DNA of 64,000 nucleotides from Cryptomeria japonica (GCF_030272615.1 NC_081406.1:400966939-401030938), one strand, 5' to 3'; shown: positions 37,300 through 48,548, numbered from the stretch's first letter. Notes: generated by a model not told the origin, from the letters alone. A program made the numbers and translations.

Positions 37300-39231
37300 T
37301 TTGATTAAGGAAAATCAGGTTTTAAGGGATCTGAAACCTGCTTACAAAATGAAGGATAAGCATGAAAGAAACTAGAGAAGACAAGACCTAGATAGAAAAG
37401 CTGCCAAAAAACCAACAGAAAAACCAGCAGCTAGGAAAAAAGGACAGCACAGAGCCAACGAGAAACTGGCAGCCAAAAACCAATATTACATATCAAATAA
37501 AAACTTTAATGGAGTCCTCTGCATTCTTAACCAACAACATCATGGCCTTAGTGGCTTCTCTCAGATCTTTGTTCTCCTACTTCAACTGAATGTCTTTCAT
37601 CTTTATCTCCAAATCACTAGTCTTTTGCCTAGTCCTTCGCCTGGAGATTTGTGGAGTAGAGCTGGAGGTCGGCAAATCATCAATGATTACCATATCCTTA
37701 TTCTTTTATTTTCTACTCCAAGTGATCCACCAAGGCATTCATATTTTGAGACAAGATCCTCAAGACCTCAAGACTATAGTTCATAAAATTCTTCAATGCC
37801 TTCTCAGTTTTAGTAACCCAATTGATGATAATTTCGTTATCAGCCTCGGTCTTATCTTTGACAATTCTAATCACATATTCTAGATGTTTCAAGTCACCTT
37901 TTATAAGATCTTTCTTCAACCAGTCCTGCATTTCAATTTCATCCTTTACTTTGCTGGTTTCCCCCTCTTCAATCTTTTTCCTCGAATTAGTATCCTTGAT
38001 CAGATTGTGAATCTTATACTCCAGGTCTCTCTGTTTACTCCATATGTTGGTAATATTTTCAATAACCCACTTCTAAAAATTAAAAGACTCCAGCGTGCAA
38101 TTTTGAGCGGCATTCAAAATGGTGTTCGTTGTGTCCCTTCCTTGCTCAGAGCTCACAGAATTAGGGTTAGCTTCCTCCATGGAATTCTGGGCAACATTCT
38201 TGCTATCTGAAACCATAGGGTTAGAATCAAGGTTTTTAGTATAAGTATCTCTTTTCCCTTCCTCCTCTTCTCCAACATCCTCTTTCTTCTCACTTTCCAG
38301 ATCAATATTTTCCTCCTTCCCATGTTCCTCCTCCATACCATCAACCACATCCTTGTCCACTTTGTCAATGTCAGCCCTTCCTTTTTTTATGGATAGGAAC
38401 ATTAGACAAATCATCTTCAGACTCAGAGTCATTACGACTCTTTGAAATATGAGCATTTGTCACCAGATTATCATCCTTGCTACCCCTATCTTTTTGCTTC
38501 AATTGTTCGTAAATGAGCAGAATAAGCCCCTGATGGGCTATGGGGTAAGATTTGGGATTTTTGGCATGGTCAGCCAAGCTCTCATTCAAGGAGGATGCTA
38601 AATAAAAGAGCAGAGAAATCTTAACCCCATGGCAGAAATGATTAAGTATAGCAAAATGATAGTTGTAAACTTTAGTAAATCTACCATCAACAGTAAGGAA
38701 TTCCATCAAAACCCTTAGCATCTTCTACCAAAAAAACTTTACCTGATGAGGGAGGTAGTAAGAAACGTTGTCTTTTTTGGCAAGTCGAGCCTTCTCATCA
38801 TCAGTTTTTTGGAAATTTTTAATTGCTTCAGTGACAAACGTTCGGTCTTTGTAGAACTTTGTGCCCTCCTTCTGCAATCTCGTGACCTCCGCAACCAAAT
38901 CCTCATCAATCTTCTAGGTCTCCTCAAACAACATAACTTTGTTGTTGTTCTAACCCTTAGCAAAGCCTTGTGACACTGATTTTTTCCTTCTATGCAACTT
39001 TTCCATATAGTCTGTGAATCCATGTCTATGGAGCCTCCTCCACACTTTCCGCTCACTTTTCTAGTTCTCACAATCAGATGGCTCATTCTGGTTTAGGTTA
39101 CCTCCCATATTGAAAAGCAGGTCGAAGTCTTTAATAGTATATCTCACAAATTGTAGACCAAGACTTAAACACAAGCTCTTGAGCAAAATACTAGATTCAC
39201 AAAACAGAGTACCTTCCATGGATTTAAATTA
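37300..39231 (-). mobile_element. LINE-2: short copy of the LINE-1 family, minus strand
   Basis: A 1.93 kb insertion in copia-E RNase H, flanked by 13-bp duplications. It contains only an ORF3 homologue and a 3' UTR. Its 3' end on the minus strand (CCTTAAAACCTGATTTTCC then TTAATC) matches that of LINE-1 (CCTTAAAACTTGTTTTTCAATC). Absence of EN and RT is explained by 5' truncation, or by a short non-autonomous form. Confidence 0.85.
37700..39215 (-). pseudogene. LINE-2 ORF3 homologue (unknown function)
   Basis: The minus-strand frame from about 39215 includes NQNEPSDCEN-stop-KSERKVWRRL, then KIDEDLVAEVTRLQKEGTKF and YKDRTFVTEAI, followed by MEFLTVDGRFTKVYNYHFAI and IAHQGLILLIYEQL. It aligns by eye with LINE-1 ORF3 (EIDEDLIAKAMSLNREGYNF, TLDGRFTKVYGYHFVLLNHF, AMHQGLMVLIYDHL). 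A Glu/Lys/Asp-rich middle (38400-38150) and a helical C-terminus (37930-37715; WVTKTEKALKNFMNYSLEVL) follow. Several stops and at least one frameshift (about 38380) break it. Function unknown. Confidence 0.8.
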
Positions 39232-39244
39232 TGATTCTGCTGTT
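39232..39244. repeat. LINE-2 target-site duplication, right copy
   Basis: TGATTCTGCTGTT; see the left copy at 37287-37299. Confidence 0.85.
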
Positions 39245-40482
39245 GATAATGATGTACAAGTCTGTTTCTTGCTGATCTATGAAATCAATTTGCTACCAAG
39301 AAAGAATGCACCACTAGTGGTACTCTTTCTGTCATCTATATCTCCTGCCCAATTTGCATCAGTGTATGCACATAAATCAAATTTTTCATCTTTAGGATAC
39401 CATAAACCAAGATTTGTTGTGCCTTGTAGGTACCAGAAAATCCTTTTAACTGTTGATTCATGATTTTGTTTAGGATTTATTTGAAATCTTGAAACAATAT
39501 ATACTGCATTCATTATATTAGGTCTTGTTTGTGTCAAATATAGTAAACCTCCAATCATAGATTTGTACCTTGTTGGATAAATATGAGTTGAATCATCCTT
39601 CAATGCCAATTTGTCAGTTGTAGTCATAGGAGTACTTACCGGTTTGGAATTCTCCATACCAAATTTCTTCAAAAGTTCCTTCAAGTACTTTGTTTGACAT
39701 ATGAATATACCTTTATCTATTTGTGAAATCTGCAAACCTAGAAATTTTTTTATTTGTCCAATCATAGACATTTCAAATTCTTTTTGCATCTGATTAGCAC
39801 AGTCCTTACATAATCCATCTTCACCTCCAAAAATGATATTATCTACAAAGAATTCAATAACCAAAATATCACCATTGGTAACTTTGTAATATAAATTGTT
39901 GTCATCATTACCTTTTGTGTAACCAAGCTTCAAAACATTTTTATCCAATCTAGCATACCAAGCTTTGGGAGCTTGCTTTAATCCATATAAAGCTTTCCTT
40001 AACCTGCAAACCATATCCTTATTATCTGTCAAAGAAAATCCATCAAGTTGTTCAATGTAAACTTCCTACTCAAGATCTCCATTCAAAAATGCACATTTTA
40101 CATCCATTTGATAAAATTTATAGTTCTTATAGGCTGCAAATGCAGGAAATAGTCTAACTGACTCAATTTTGGCTGCCAATGTAAAGGTTTCATTATAATC
40201 AATTCCTTCTTTCTGTGAATAACCTTTACAAACTAATCTTGCTTTGTTTCTGATTACTTCTCCATCTTCATTAATTTTATTCCTATATACCCATTTAGTT
40301 CCAATTACATTTTTGTCTTTAGGCTGGGGAACCAATGTCCAAGTGTTGTTCTTTTCAATTTGCTCTAATTCATCTTCCATTTCTTTTATCCAATGTTCAT
40401 CCTTACATGCTTCAATAACAAATGCTGGTTCAACTTGAGAAATTAAACATTCCTCTTCATTTGCTAGTCTTCCTCTAGTCAT
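39245..40482 (-). pseudogene. pol: copia-E reverse transcriptase and RNase H N-terminus
   Basis: Minus strand: EAFVIEACKDEHW-type start, WTLVPQPKDKNVIGTKWVYR, YNETFTLAAKIESVRLF, FYQMDVKCAFLNGDLE, a stop at about 40063, then CRLRKALYGLKQAPKAWYAR, FVDNIIFGGED, LQISQIDKGIFICQTKYL and YTDANWAGDIDDRKSTTSGA. The catalytic motif is F-V-D-N (39838-39849): the second Asp is Asn through a G-to-A change, so this RT would be inactive even without stops. Confidence 0.9.
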
Positions 40483-40559
40483 AACACCTTGATTCTTGTT
40501 TCCAATTATTTTACTCTGAATGATTCAATCTTGCATACCTGGGTTTGTTCTGATTAACA

Positions 40560-41731
40560 TTTACAGGTTGTTGTTCTTCAGCCACTATTGAGTTTTTTGA
40601 TGATGTCGGTATGACTGGGTCTTCAATCTGTACCAGTGCAGTCTATGTCGGTTCACCTATAATCATTTCAATTGTCAGTTCTACAGATCTTGAATCTCCT
40701 CTAAAGTGTTCATCTATCTTCACATTAGTACTCTGAATAATTTTCTGTAACCTTTTATTATAACATCTATATGCCTTTCTTTTAGATGAATAACCAAGAA
40801 ATATTTCTTCATCACTTCTAGGATCAAACTTGCCAATATACTCATCTCTTCTAATATAACATTTGCTTCCAAATATTCTGATGTACTTAAGAGTAGGAAT
40901 ATGACCAAACCATAATTCATAAGGGGTCTTACTGGTTTTATTTTTGATGTGAACTTTGTTGAAAATATAAACCGATGTATTTACTGCTTCTCTCCAGTAC
41001 ACATGAGATAGATTTGCTTCCATTAACATTGTTCTTGCTGCATCCAGAATAGTTTTGTTCTTCCTTTCCACAACTCCATTTTGCTGGGGTGTTCGGGGTG
41101 CTAATAGTTGTCTTTTGATTCCATTCACTTCACATAATGCATTAAATTCTCTAGATGTAAATTCTCCTCCTTGATCTGATCTCAAACATTTGATTTTCTT
41201 GTCGGTTTCATTCTCTACCATTTCCTCGAATATCTTGAATCTTCCAAAATCTTTTGATTTTTCTTTGAGAAAAGTAACCCGACTCATTCTAGAATAATCA
41301 TCAATTATTATCATAAAGTATCTATCTCCTTGTAGACCTCTTGTTCTTGTTGGACCACATAAATCAGTATGAATTAAATCAATAATATTATTGGACTTGT
41401 CAGTAATGCTCTTAAATGTTGTTCTAACTTGCTTTCCCATTTGACATTCCTTACATACCGGATTATGAGGTTTCACAATCTTAGGTAAATCCCTTTCTAC
41501 CTTAGTTGAACTGATCTTTACAATGCAATCAAAATTCACATGACAGAGTCTTTTATGTCATAACCAACTTTCATCAATATGTGCAATTAAACATGTCTTA
41601 TCACTGGTATTCAAGTGAAAGATATTACCTTTAGTCTGATTACCAGTTGCAATCTCCAATCTAGTTCTATTAATGATTTTGCATTTCCCATTCTTGAATT
41701 GTAACTAAAATCCTTTTTCCACTAACTGACC
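40560..41731 (-). pseudogene. pol: copia-E integrase
   Basis: Minus strand: zinc finger with HVNFDCIVKI and VCKECQMGKQV, core DLIHTDLCGPTRTRG (D), CLRSDQGGEFTSREF (D) and PQQNGVVERKNK (E), then TPYELWFGHIPTLKYIRIFG and EEIFLGYSSKRKAYRCYN. The DDE triad is complete. The 41539-40643 frame of 298 codons is open, the longest uninterrupted integrase in the window. It continues upstream into protease sequence across LINE-1. Confidence 0.92.
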
Positions 41732-41742
41732 AACACTCAAAA
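41732..41742. repeat. LINE-1 target-site duplication, left copy
   Basis: AACACTCAAAA, identical to 48538-48548. Removing LINE-1 and one copy restores the copia-E frame KHNLLSV/GQLVEKGF. Confidence 0.93.
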
Positions 41743-41749
41743 AAAGGAA

Positions 41750-42202
41750 ATGAACGATCAGAATGATCCTCCAAATGAGATAGCTGAAGTGGTTGATGAC
41801 ACATATGAAAACAAGGCAGTGGAAGAAAGAGATTACCAACCTGAGGAAGGAGAGATCCCTAATCCCCAAGTTGAAAGAACTGACTCTTCTGTAGCCATAC
41901 CTAGTTTTGAAATTCAAGAAGCCCAAAATTGTGCAATTTTGGGTATGAATCTTTCAGATTCGGATCAGAATTCAAGAACAACAAACAATGTTTCAACTGA
42001 TTCCAGAGCTCCTAAATGGGGTAATGAAGAAGAAATTTCCAAAATCCTCATCAATCCGAAAGCGGCTCCTGTGACAGAAATGGAATGGAAGCAACCTAAA
42101 CACAAGAACAAGAAAGCAGCAACTCCCTCAACATCTCTGATAAGGAAATCCAGTAGAATAGCTCAAGTTGATGTGGGATACATCTCCTCTTCCCCAGGAT
42201 GA
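41750..42202 (+). pseudogene. LINE-1 ORF1, C-terminal part
   Basis: Open for 151 codons from an internal ATG 7 bp inside the element. Acidic, Asn/Glu/Pro-rich (DYQPEEGEIPNPQ) with a basic end (KQPKHKNKKAATPSTS, RKSSRIAQVDVGY). This matches the poorly conserved tail that follows the DUF4283 and zinc-knuckle domains of plant LINE ORF1; those domains are missing. The ATG is probably not the native start. Confidence 0.6.
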
Positions 42203-42297
42203 CCCTCTAACCACAAAGTTAGAGACATGGAGGCCAGCAAGAACATAGTAGATGGAACTCAAAAAAATCTCAAGGAGTTGGGAATTGGTACGTAGCT

Positions 42298-43158
42298 ATG
42301 AAGATAATTTCTTGGAACATAAGGGAACTAAACAATCCCCATAAACATGATATTATTAGGAATATGATAAGAGATAGCAATTCTGACATTTTTCTTATTC
42401 AAGAAACCAAAATGAGTAGAGAAAAAGTTGAATCTCTGAAGTTCTTCAAAAATGGTAATGTTAGTGGGGGTAGTTCTGAGGGTGCTTTAGGAGGCATTGC
42501 TACCATCTGGAATCTTAACACTATTAAAGGCCAGGTCATTATTCAGGAAAGTAATTTTTCTTGTATCAAATTTGAGCATCTTAAAGATGGTTCTTCATGG
42601 GTTCTCACAAACATTTATGCTCCTAATACCTTAAAGGCTAGAAACTCTTTTTGGAAAAAGATCAGACAGGCTAGGGACAGCTTCAAAAATCTCAGTTGGA
42701 TGGTTATGGGGGATTTTAATATGCCTTTGAAAGAGGAGGAAAAATTTGGAGGCAATCCTCCTCAGCTGGAAAGTAGGATGGCCCTCATGGATTTTATTAA
42801 CTCCTAAGCTCTTAATGACTTGGAGATACAGGGTTGCAATTTCACTTGGACAAATAGGCGAAATGGTAATGACCTTATTCAAGTGCGTCTTGACCGAACT
42901 CTCATTTCTGATGACTGGTATAGTCAGTACTTCTGTTCTTTGTCTGCACATATTCAGGTTGGTTCCGATCATTTTCCAATCACCTTCAATGCTGATCTGA
43001 TCAATAGAAGGAGAAACTATCCCTTTAGATTTGAAAAAATGTGGACCCTTCACCCCGACATTAAAAAAAATATTCAGAAATGGTGGAGTATCCAATTCGA
43101 GGGAACGACTATGTTCAAAGTTGTGAAGAAGCTCAAAAGTGTGAAGGACAACATTTGA
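42298..43158 (+). pseudogene. LINE-1 ORF2: apurinic-type endonuclease
   Basis: ATG 42298, MKIISWNIRELNNPHKHDII, is the classic start of a plant LINE ORF2. Endonuclease residues are visible in order: N in SWNIRELN, E in IQETKM, GGIATIWN, TNIYAPN, the GDFNMPL loop at about 42706-42726 and the SDHFPI end at about 42964-42981. A TAA at 42805 and TGA at 43156 interrupt it in frame. The enzyme nicks target DNA to prime reverse transcription. Confidence 0.92.
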
Positions 43159-45414
43159 CTCTAGAATAAGAACAACTTTGGGAATATATTTGAGGCTAAG
43201 AGTAAAATTTAGGAAAACCTTAAAGAAATACAGGACCAGATCCAGAAGGATGGTTTCAGTACTGTGTCTATTGCTGATGAAAATGAGATCCTTAAGAAAT
43301 ACCATGACATTATTGCTAAAGAGGAAATGTTCTGGAAGCAGAGATTGGGATGCATTTGGCTCAAGGAAGTGGACAAGAATACAAGATTCTTCCATATGTC
43401 GACTATCAAGCATAAAGCAGCCAACAGGATGAACAAGTTAGTTGTGGAAAGTGGGGAGATGGTCAAGGAGGATGAAATAAGGAATGAAGCTAAGAGGTAT
43501 TTCTCGAACCTTCTATAGAGGGATCACAGTCTGGATGTTGAAGCTCAATCCTCTTTTCTTCAGAACATCCCTTGTCTCATTGATGCCCAAAATAATGCCT
43601 TCCTCTCTTCCATTCCCTCTATCTTAGAAATTAAAAATGTTGTTTTCTCCTTTGATGGAAACAAAGCACCTGGACCTGATGGTTTTCCAATGTTCTTTTT
43701 TCAAGAGTTTTGGGACATAATTGGGATTGATGTAGCCAATGGGGTTAAGGAATTCTCTGGGGCTAGAAAACTCTTGAAAGAAATCAATGGTACTTTTATT
43801 GCTCTCATCCCCAAGATTCAAGGTGTTGACTCTTTGGACAAGTTCAAACCTATTAGCCTCTGCAACTCCTTTTACAAGATCATATCTAAGGTCCTGACTT
43901 CTAGACTTTTGTTGATCCTCCTTGCCTTAATTAAACACCAACAAAATGGGTTTGTTCCTGGAAGACAAATTCTCGATTCCATTATTACAGTTCATGGGAA
44001 CATTCACTCTCTTGTTAGAGTGAAGAAGCAGGGTCTCATCCTTAAGCTTGACCTCTCCAAAGCCTATGACAGGGTTGACTGGTCTCTTCTTCAGAAAGTT
44101 CTCACTTCTTTTGGGTTTGCCCCTAGAGTTGTGGATCTTTTCTCCCAACTAACTACATCTACGTCCTTTGTTGTTCTTGTCAATGGTTCTCCTTCAACTT
44201 TTTTCCAAGCCTCGAGAGGTCTTAGGCAAGGAGATCCTATCTCCCCCATCCTTTTCATTATTTTGGCAGAATGCTTTGGTTGGACCATGGAAAATTTGGT
44301 GCAGCAAGGATCCTTTAAGGGCCTCCAACCTTCTCCTGCTGACCTTATTTGTTCACACCAGCAATTTGTTGATGATACAATAATTATGGGGGAATCAAGT
44401 ATCTCAGAAGCTAAAGTACTGAAGAGTACCTTGTGCAAATTTTCCTCTACAACGGGGAAGCTTATTAACTGGGCCAAAAGTGATGTCTTTTTCATTAATA
44501 CTCCTAAGAGAAGACAACAGAGGATCAGCAAAATTCTGGAGTGTAAGATTGTTGACCTTCCTGCTACCTACCTTGGACTCCCCATGGGGATTGCCCCTCC
44601 CGACTCCTTTTGGAGTTCTCTAGTTGACAAATTTCACAAAAAACTTGTAGGTTGGAAAGGGGCCCTTTTAAGTCAAGCTGGTAAGATCCTTCTCCTTAAG
44701 GCTACTCTTCAAAGTATCCCTATTTATGCTCTTAGCCTATTCAGAATTCCAGTCAAGTATGCTGAAGCTATTGAGAAAATTCAAAGAAGATTCCTATGGT
44801 CTGGGGTTGAGGAAAAGCAAAGAATGTCCTTGGTGGCATGGGATTAGGTCTATAGGCCGAAAAGAAAAGGTGGTCTAGGGCTCAGGAGGATTCGTACTTT
44901 AAATGAAGCTCTCTTGTCCAAACAAGCTTGGAGATGGTTTCATTCTGATTCTCAATGGTGCAAAATTTGGAGAAGTAAGTATTCTCTTCTATCTTCTTCT
45001 CTCTCTTCTTTTCTTAATTCGGATTTCAGTATAAATGGATCCCATATTTGGAACCATGTTTCTAAATGTAAAGATATAATTGCTAAAGGAGTGATATGGA
45101 AACTTGGAAATGGCAGAAAAGTTAGATTATGGGAGGATCCCTGGCTTTTTGATAAACCCCTTTTGGATTCCCATGAGTGGGCCTCCCATGCCCCTTCTTG
45201 TATTGGCTCTTTTGGTTCCTTAGTGGTAGATTACTGGGATGGGAACAATTGGCAGAACATTGATAGTATTCACCCTAGCCTCTCTAAGCTCAAAACCCAA
45301 TTGTCTGCTATTTGGCTGAATAAGGAAGAGGACTCCCTGATTTGGAAACATGATCCCAAAGGCATTTTAACTGTGTCTTTGATGTATTGTATCCTATCCC
45401 CCCCTCTCCTATAA
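43159..45414 (+). pseudogene. LINE-1 ORF2: reverse transcriptase
   Basis: Same frame as the endonuclease. Blocks: KAPGPDGFPMFFFQEFW, TFIALIPKIQGVDSLDKFKP followed by ISLCNSFYKIISKVL, NGFVPGRQILDSI, LILKLDLSKAYDRVDW, SRGLRQGDPISPILFII and the catalytic QQFVDDTIIM at about 44362-44391 (F-V-D-D). The thumb region GLPMGIAPPDSFW, LLSQAGKILLLKATLQSIP and RRFLWSG is typical of plant L1. TAG at 43516 and 44845 interrupt; the 43690-44844 part is open for 385 codons. The frame shifts at a C-run near 45398-45404. Confidence 0.95.
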
Positions 45415-45425
45415 ATCCTTTCTAG

Positions 45426-46487
45426 TCTAAAGCTTGGCTAAATGGTCTCACTCCCAAAATTAATTTTTTCTTCTGGACTATCCTCCAAAATAAGATCCTT
45501 ACTATTGACAACCTAAAATGCAGAGGTTTTGCCCTTCCAAATAGGTGTGTGTTGTGCTTTCAAGAGGAAGAGTCAATGGACCATCTTGCCCTCCACTGTT
45601 CCTTCTCAGCCTCTGTTTGGGAAAGTTTCCTCAAGAGCTTTAGTTTAGCTTGGGTGTTTCCTAGTAACATCAGAGATTTGTTCTCCTCCTAGCAAATTCA
45701 ATGGACTAACTCTTTTCTAAGATGTATGTGGCAGCTCTCTCTTCCTCACATTTTGTGGGGTCTTTGGAAAGAAAGAAACAACCAAATATTCAGGGATGTG
45801 TCCCTAAATCAAGACACTATTTTTCAGAAAATTTAAAGGGCTATCTACGAAAATACGGGAATCATGGAGGTTTCTTGTTACTCAAATAACTCCCTGGAGT
45901 CAAATATCTTAAGAGCATGGAATATGAAGATCACTGATGGTCCTAATCTTAGCTACAATAAAAGGCTTGAAGCTAAATGGCAAACCCCTCCTTATGGCTA
46001 GCTCAAAATCAATTTCGATGGTGCAACCAAAGGTAACCCAGGTCCTTCAGGCTGTGGAGCTATTCTCAGAGATCATAGAGGCATTTGCAAAGGTATGTTT
46101 GCTGTACCTATTGGTACTCAAACCAATCATAAAGCGGAAGCTATGGCAGCCCTTCAAGGCATTATCCTAGCCAAAAAATGGAATTGCCCCTATCTTTGGA
46201 TAGAAGGGGACTCTAATAATATAATAAAGTGCCTCAATGGTACTTCAAAGCCCTCATGGTTGATTCACAATATAATTATTTCTGCTATTGACATCATTAG
46301 AACCTTTAAAAAATGCCATATATCCCATATCTATTGGGAGGCCAACTGTTCTGCTGACTGGGCTGCAAATGTGGCAGTTAAGAATGAGACTATTACCACA
46401 TGGATGGGTGAGAGCGGTCTCACCGAAGATATCAGACAAATCATAATTGATGAAAGATATCGAAGTACCCCAAAGACTCTTGATTAA
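45426..46487 (+). pseudogene. LINE-1 ORF2: zf-RVT finger and plant-type RNase H
   Basis: After a +/-1 shift the frame continues with KAWLNGLTPKINFFFWTILQ, RCVLCFQEEESMDHLALHCS (the Cys/His zf-RVT finger), HILWGLWKERN, and a C-terminal RNase H: INFDGATKGNPGPSGCGAIL (first Asp), HKAEAMAALQG (Glu), WIEGDSNNIIKCL (Asp) and YWEANCSADWAAN (last Asp). TAG at about 45690 and 45834 and one at 46000 interrupt. The frame stops at TAA 46485. RNase H after RT is common in plant L1 elements. Confidence 0.9.
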
Positions 46488-46497
46488 CAGGGTAATT

Positions 46498-48372
46498 ATG
46501 AAAAGTACTGATGTAAGCACTTCGAGTAACTTCTATAATGAGAAAATCACTCACTATAACATCAATGCCAACAAAACTTGTTTTATAACCTATCAGATCA
46601 TTAAGGCCACACACGCTTTCTGGGTATTTGTTTTAGCTCCAAAAAGCTCTCTGTTTTACCAGTTCTGTAAATTTCAAAATAGGAGACGATATGAGCCAAG
46701 TAGTTGCAAGGAGTGGAAACAGAAAGAAGAGGTGTGGGGAATTTTGCAGAAGGGTGGTCTTTCAAGCTTCATAGAGAGACTCCATGGCCATGATGGAATG
46801 GTAACTAGCCTCTTCTGCAAAAATTGGAAGAAGGGCATGCTAAAAATGGGTGACCAAATGGTGGAAATTGATGAAGATTTAATAGCTAAAGCTATGAGTC
46901 TCAACAGGGAGGGCTACAACTTCTACAGAGACAAGAAGGTCAGCAGGGAAGCCATTGAAAGGTACCTGGTTACAGAGAAAGAGAAAAAAAGACTGGTAAA
47001 GTTGAGAAAAACCTATTACCCACCTAGGGCTTTTGCAAAACCCTAGCAGGAAATTCTCTTTGTTTTAATGCGGTATATAACTCTAGATGGTAGGTTTACG
47101 AAAGTCTATGGGTATCATTTTGTTTTGTTAAACCATTTTAGGCATAATGATAAGGTGAATTTTCCTTACTTATTGCTCTGCTCAATGAATGCCTCCCTAA
47201 AAGCCTACAAAGAAAATCCTCTGGGTGATACCGCAATGCACCAAGGTCTTATGGTCCTCATTTATGACCATTTAAAGGCCAGTCAAATCAACCGGATGCA
47301 GCTCTCTGTGGACTCTGAGGAAAATATGTCTAATTCTACTTTTTCGGAGGAGGAGGAATCAGACAATGACTCCTTGACTGATAATGAGGATAGCTCTGAT
47401 GATTTAGAGTATGAGAGTAGGAAGAAGAGGAAATCAAGACCCTCTTCTTCTAAGAGCAAAAAACTTCAAAGCAAACCCTTGATTAGTATCTCTTCAGAAG
47501 AAGAGGACTCTGATTTTTCTGAGGAGAAGAAGAACCCTAAGGGGTTGCTGAAGAAGAAAAGTAAAAACCAAGCCCAAACCCAGAAAAAGTATAAGAAAAT
47601 AGAGGAGACTGGCAAGGAACCGGAAGATGACAAGCAAACTAGGACCCTGGAAGCCGAGCACAGCCTGGACAAGGAGACAATGGAGGAGACTCTCAGGGCC
47701 ACCGACACTATTTCTGCCCTCCATATTCCTCAAAATGAACAGGTAACCCCTAGAAAAGTGACTCCCTCTCCTGGCCCTCCTCCCAAGGCCTTGAATGGTT
47801 TTATGAAAACTACTGAATGACTTATTGATGGGTATAAGAAAGTTGCGGATGACTATAAAAAACTTTGCAACAGAGTCCTGATTCTGGAGACCATTAACAT
47901 TGGAGAGGGGAATACAATGGCCAATTATATCGAGGATCTGAAAAACACTATTGCTAAAGCAGAAGACATCAGAGATGCTTTTAACCCCAGGTTTGAGAAG
48001 ATTGAAAAGGAGATGCTGGACAGAAAAACCCTTGCGGAAACTAGTGAAAAAACACTCTCGGACACAGTCATCAAAGTGGAAAAAATGGAGGAGTTCCTTA
48101 AGAATATTGCAGAGCAGAGCCTTAGCATTCTAAAAATCTTGGCCAATAATACTCATACCCTCATCAACAAGCTTGATGACGACAAGGAAATCCAAGAAAT
48201 TGACCTGGACACTAAAGGAACAGGGGAAGCTCAAGGTCCCAGAACCCACACCAGAGGTAAGAGGAAGGAAAAGAAAGTGAATAAGGATCTGGAGGAACTA
48301 AAAGCAGTCAGGGCGACCTATGATGAGTTGGTGATAAAGGCAGAGGATCTGCTAAAGAAAATTGCTATGTAG
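46498..48372 (+). pseudogene. LINE-1 ORF3, unknown protein (625 codons, two stops)
   Basis: ATG 46498 lies 10 nt after the ORF2 stop. The frame runs to TAG 48370 with only two internal stops (TAG 47044, TGA 47818) and no shift. Residues ~80-260 look globular (EVWGILQKGGLSSFIERLHG, EIDEDLIAKAMSLNREGYNF, TLDGRFTKVYGYHFVLLNHF). Residues ~270-400 are Glu/Ser/Lys-rich, and the C-terminus is helical (ETSEKTLSDTVIKVEKMEEF, DLEELKAVRATYDELV). A homologue sits in LINE-2. I recognise no family; there is a loose resemblance to plant transposon-borne PMD-like or putative plant transposon protein domains. Not part of standard L1 architecture. Confidence 0.8.
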
Positions 48373-48537
48373 TGTCTCCTTGGTCTCTTTGTTGTGCTTT
48401 GTTGTTTTGCTATTCTTTCTGTTCGCTGGTCTTTTGGCCAGTCATTATGTATGCAGATATTTAATCTTTTTGCTACTCTCTTCCTTTCTATGATGTAATG
48501 GTTTCGGGTCCTTAAAACTTGTTTTTCAATCAATCAG
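48373..48537 (+). other. LINE-1 3' UTR and terminus
   Basis: T-rich 165 bp ending GGGTCCTTAAAACTTG then TTTTTCAATCAATCAG before the target duplication. LINE-2 ends the same way. Probably the RT recognition end; there is no poly(A). Confidence 0.75.
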
Positions 48538-48548
48538 AACACTCAAAA
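48538..48548. repeat. LINE-1 target-site duplication, right copy
   Basis: AACACTCAAAA, exact match to 41732-41742. Confidence 0.93.

Larger units (their letters stand above)
41743..48537 (+). mobile_element. LINE-1: plant L1-type LINE with RNase H and an extra ORF3 (6.8 kb)
   Basis: Bounded by an exact 11-bp duplication. Contains the C-terminal part of ORF1, ORF2 (endonuclease, RT, zf-RVT finger, RNase H), then a third frame of 625 codons starting 10 nt after the ORF2 stop, and a 165-bp 3' UTR. ORF1 lacks its N-terminus and zinc finger, so the copy is 5'-truncated. There is no poly(A) tail; it ends TTTTTCAATCAATCAG. Confidence 0.93.

Noticed and set aside
38739-39086. 115-codon Arg/Lys/Thr-rich minus-strand frame
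   Set aside because: It is a different frame over LINE-2 ORF3; the homologous frame matching LINE-1 ORF3 is the real one.
42631-43413. 260-codon open frame on the minus strand
   Set aside because: It lies opposite the endonuclease/RT coding strand of LINE-1 and shows no domain; a shadow frame.
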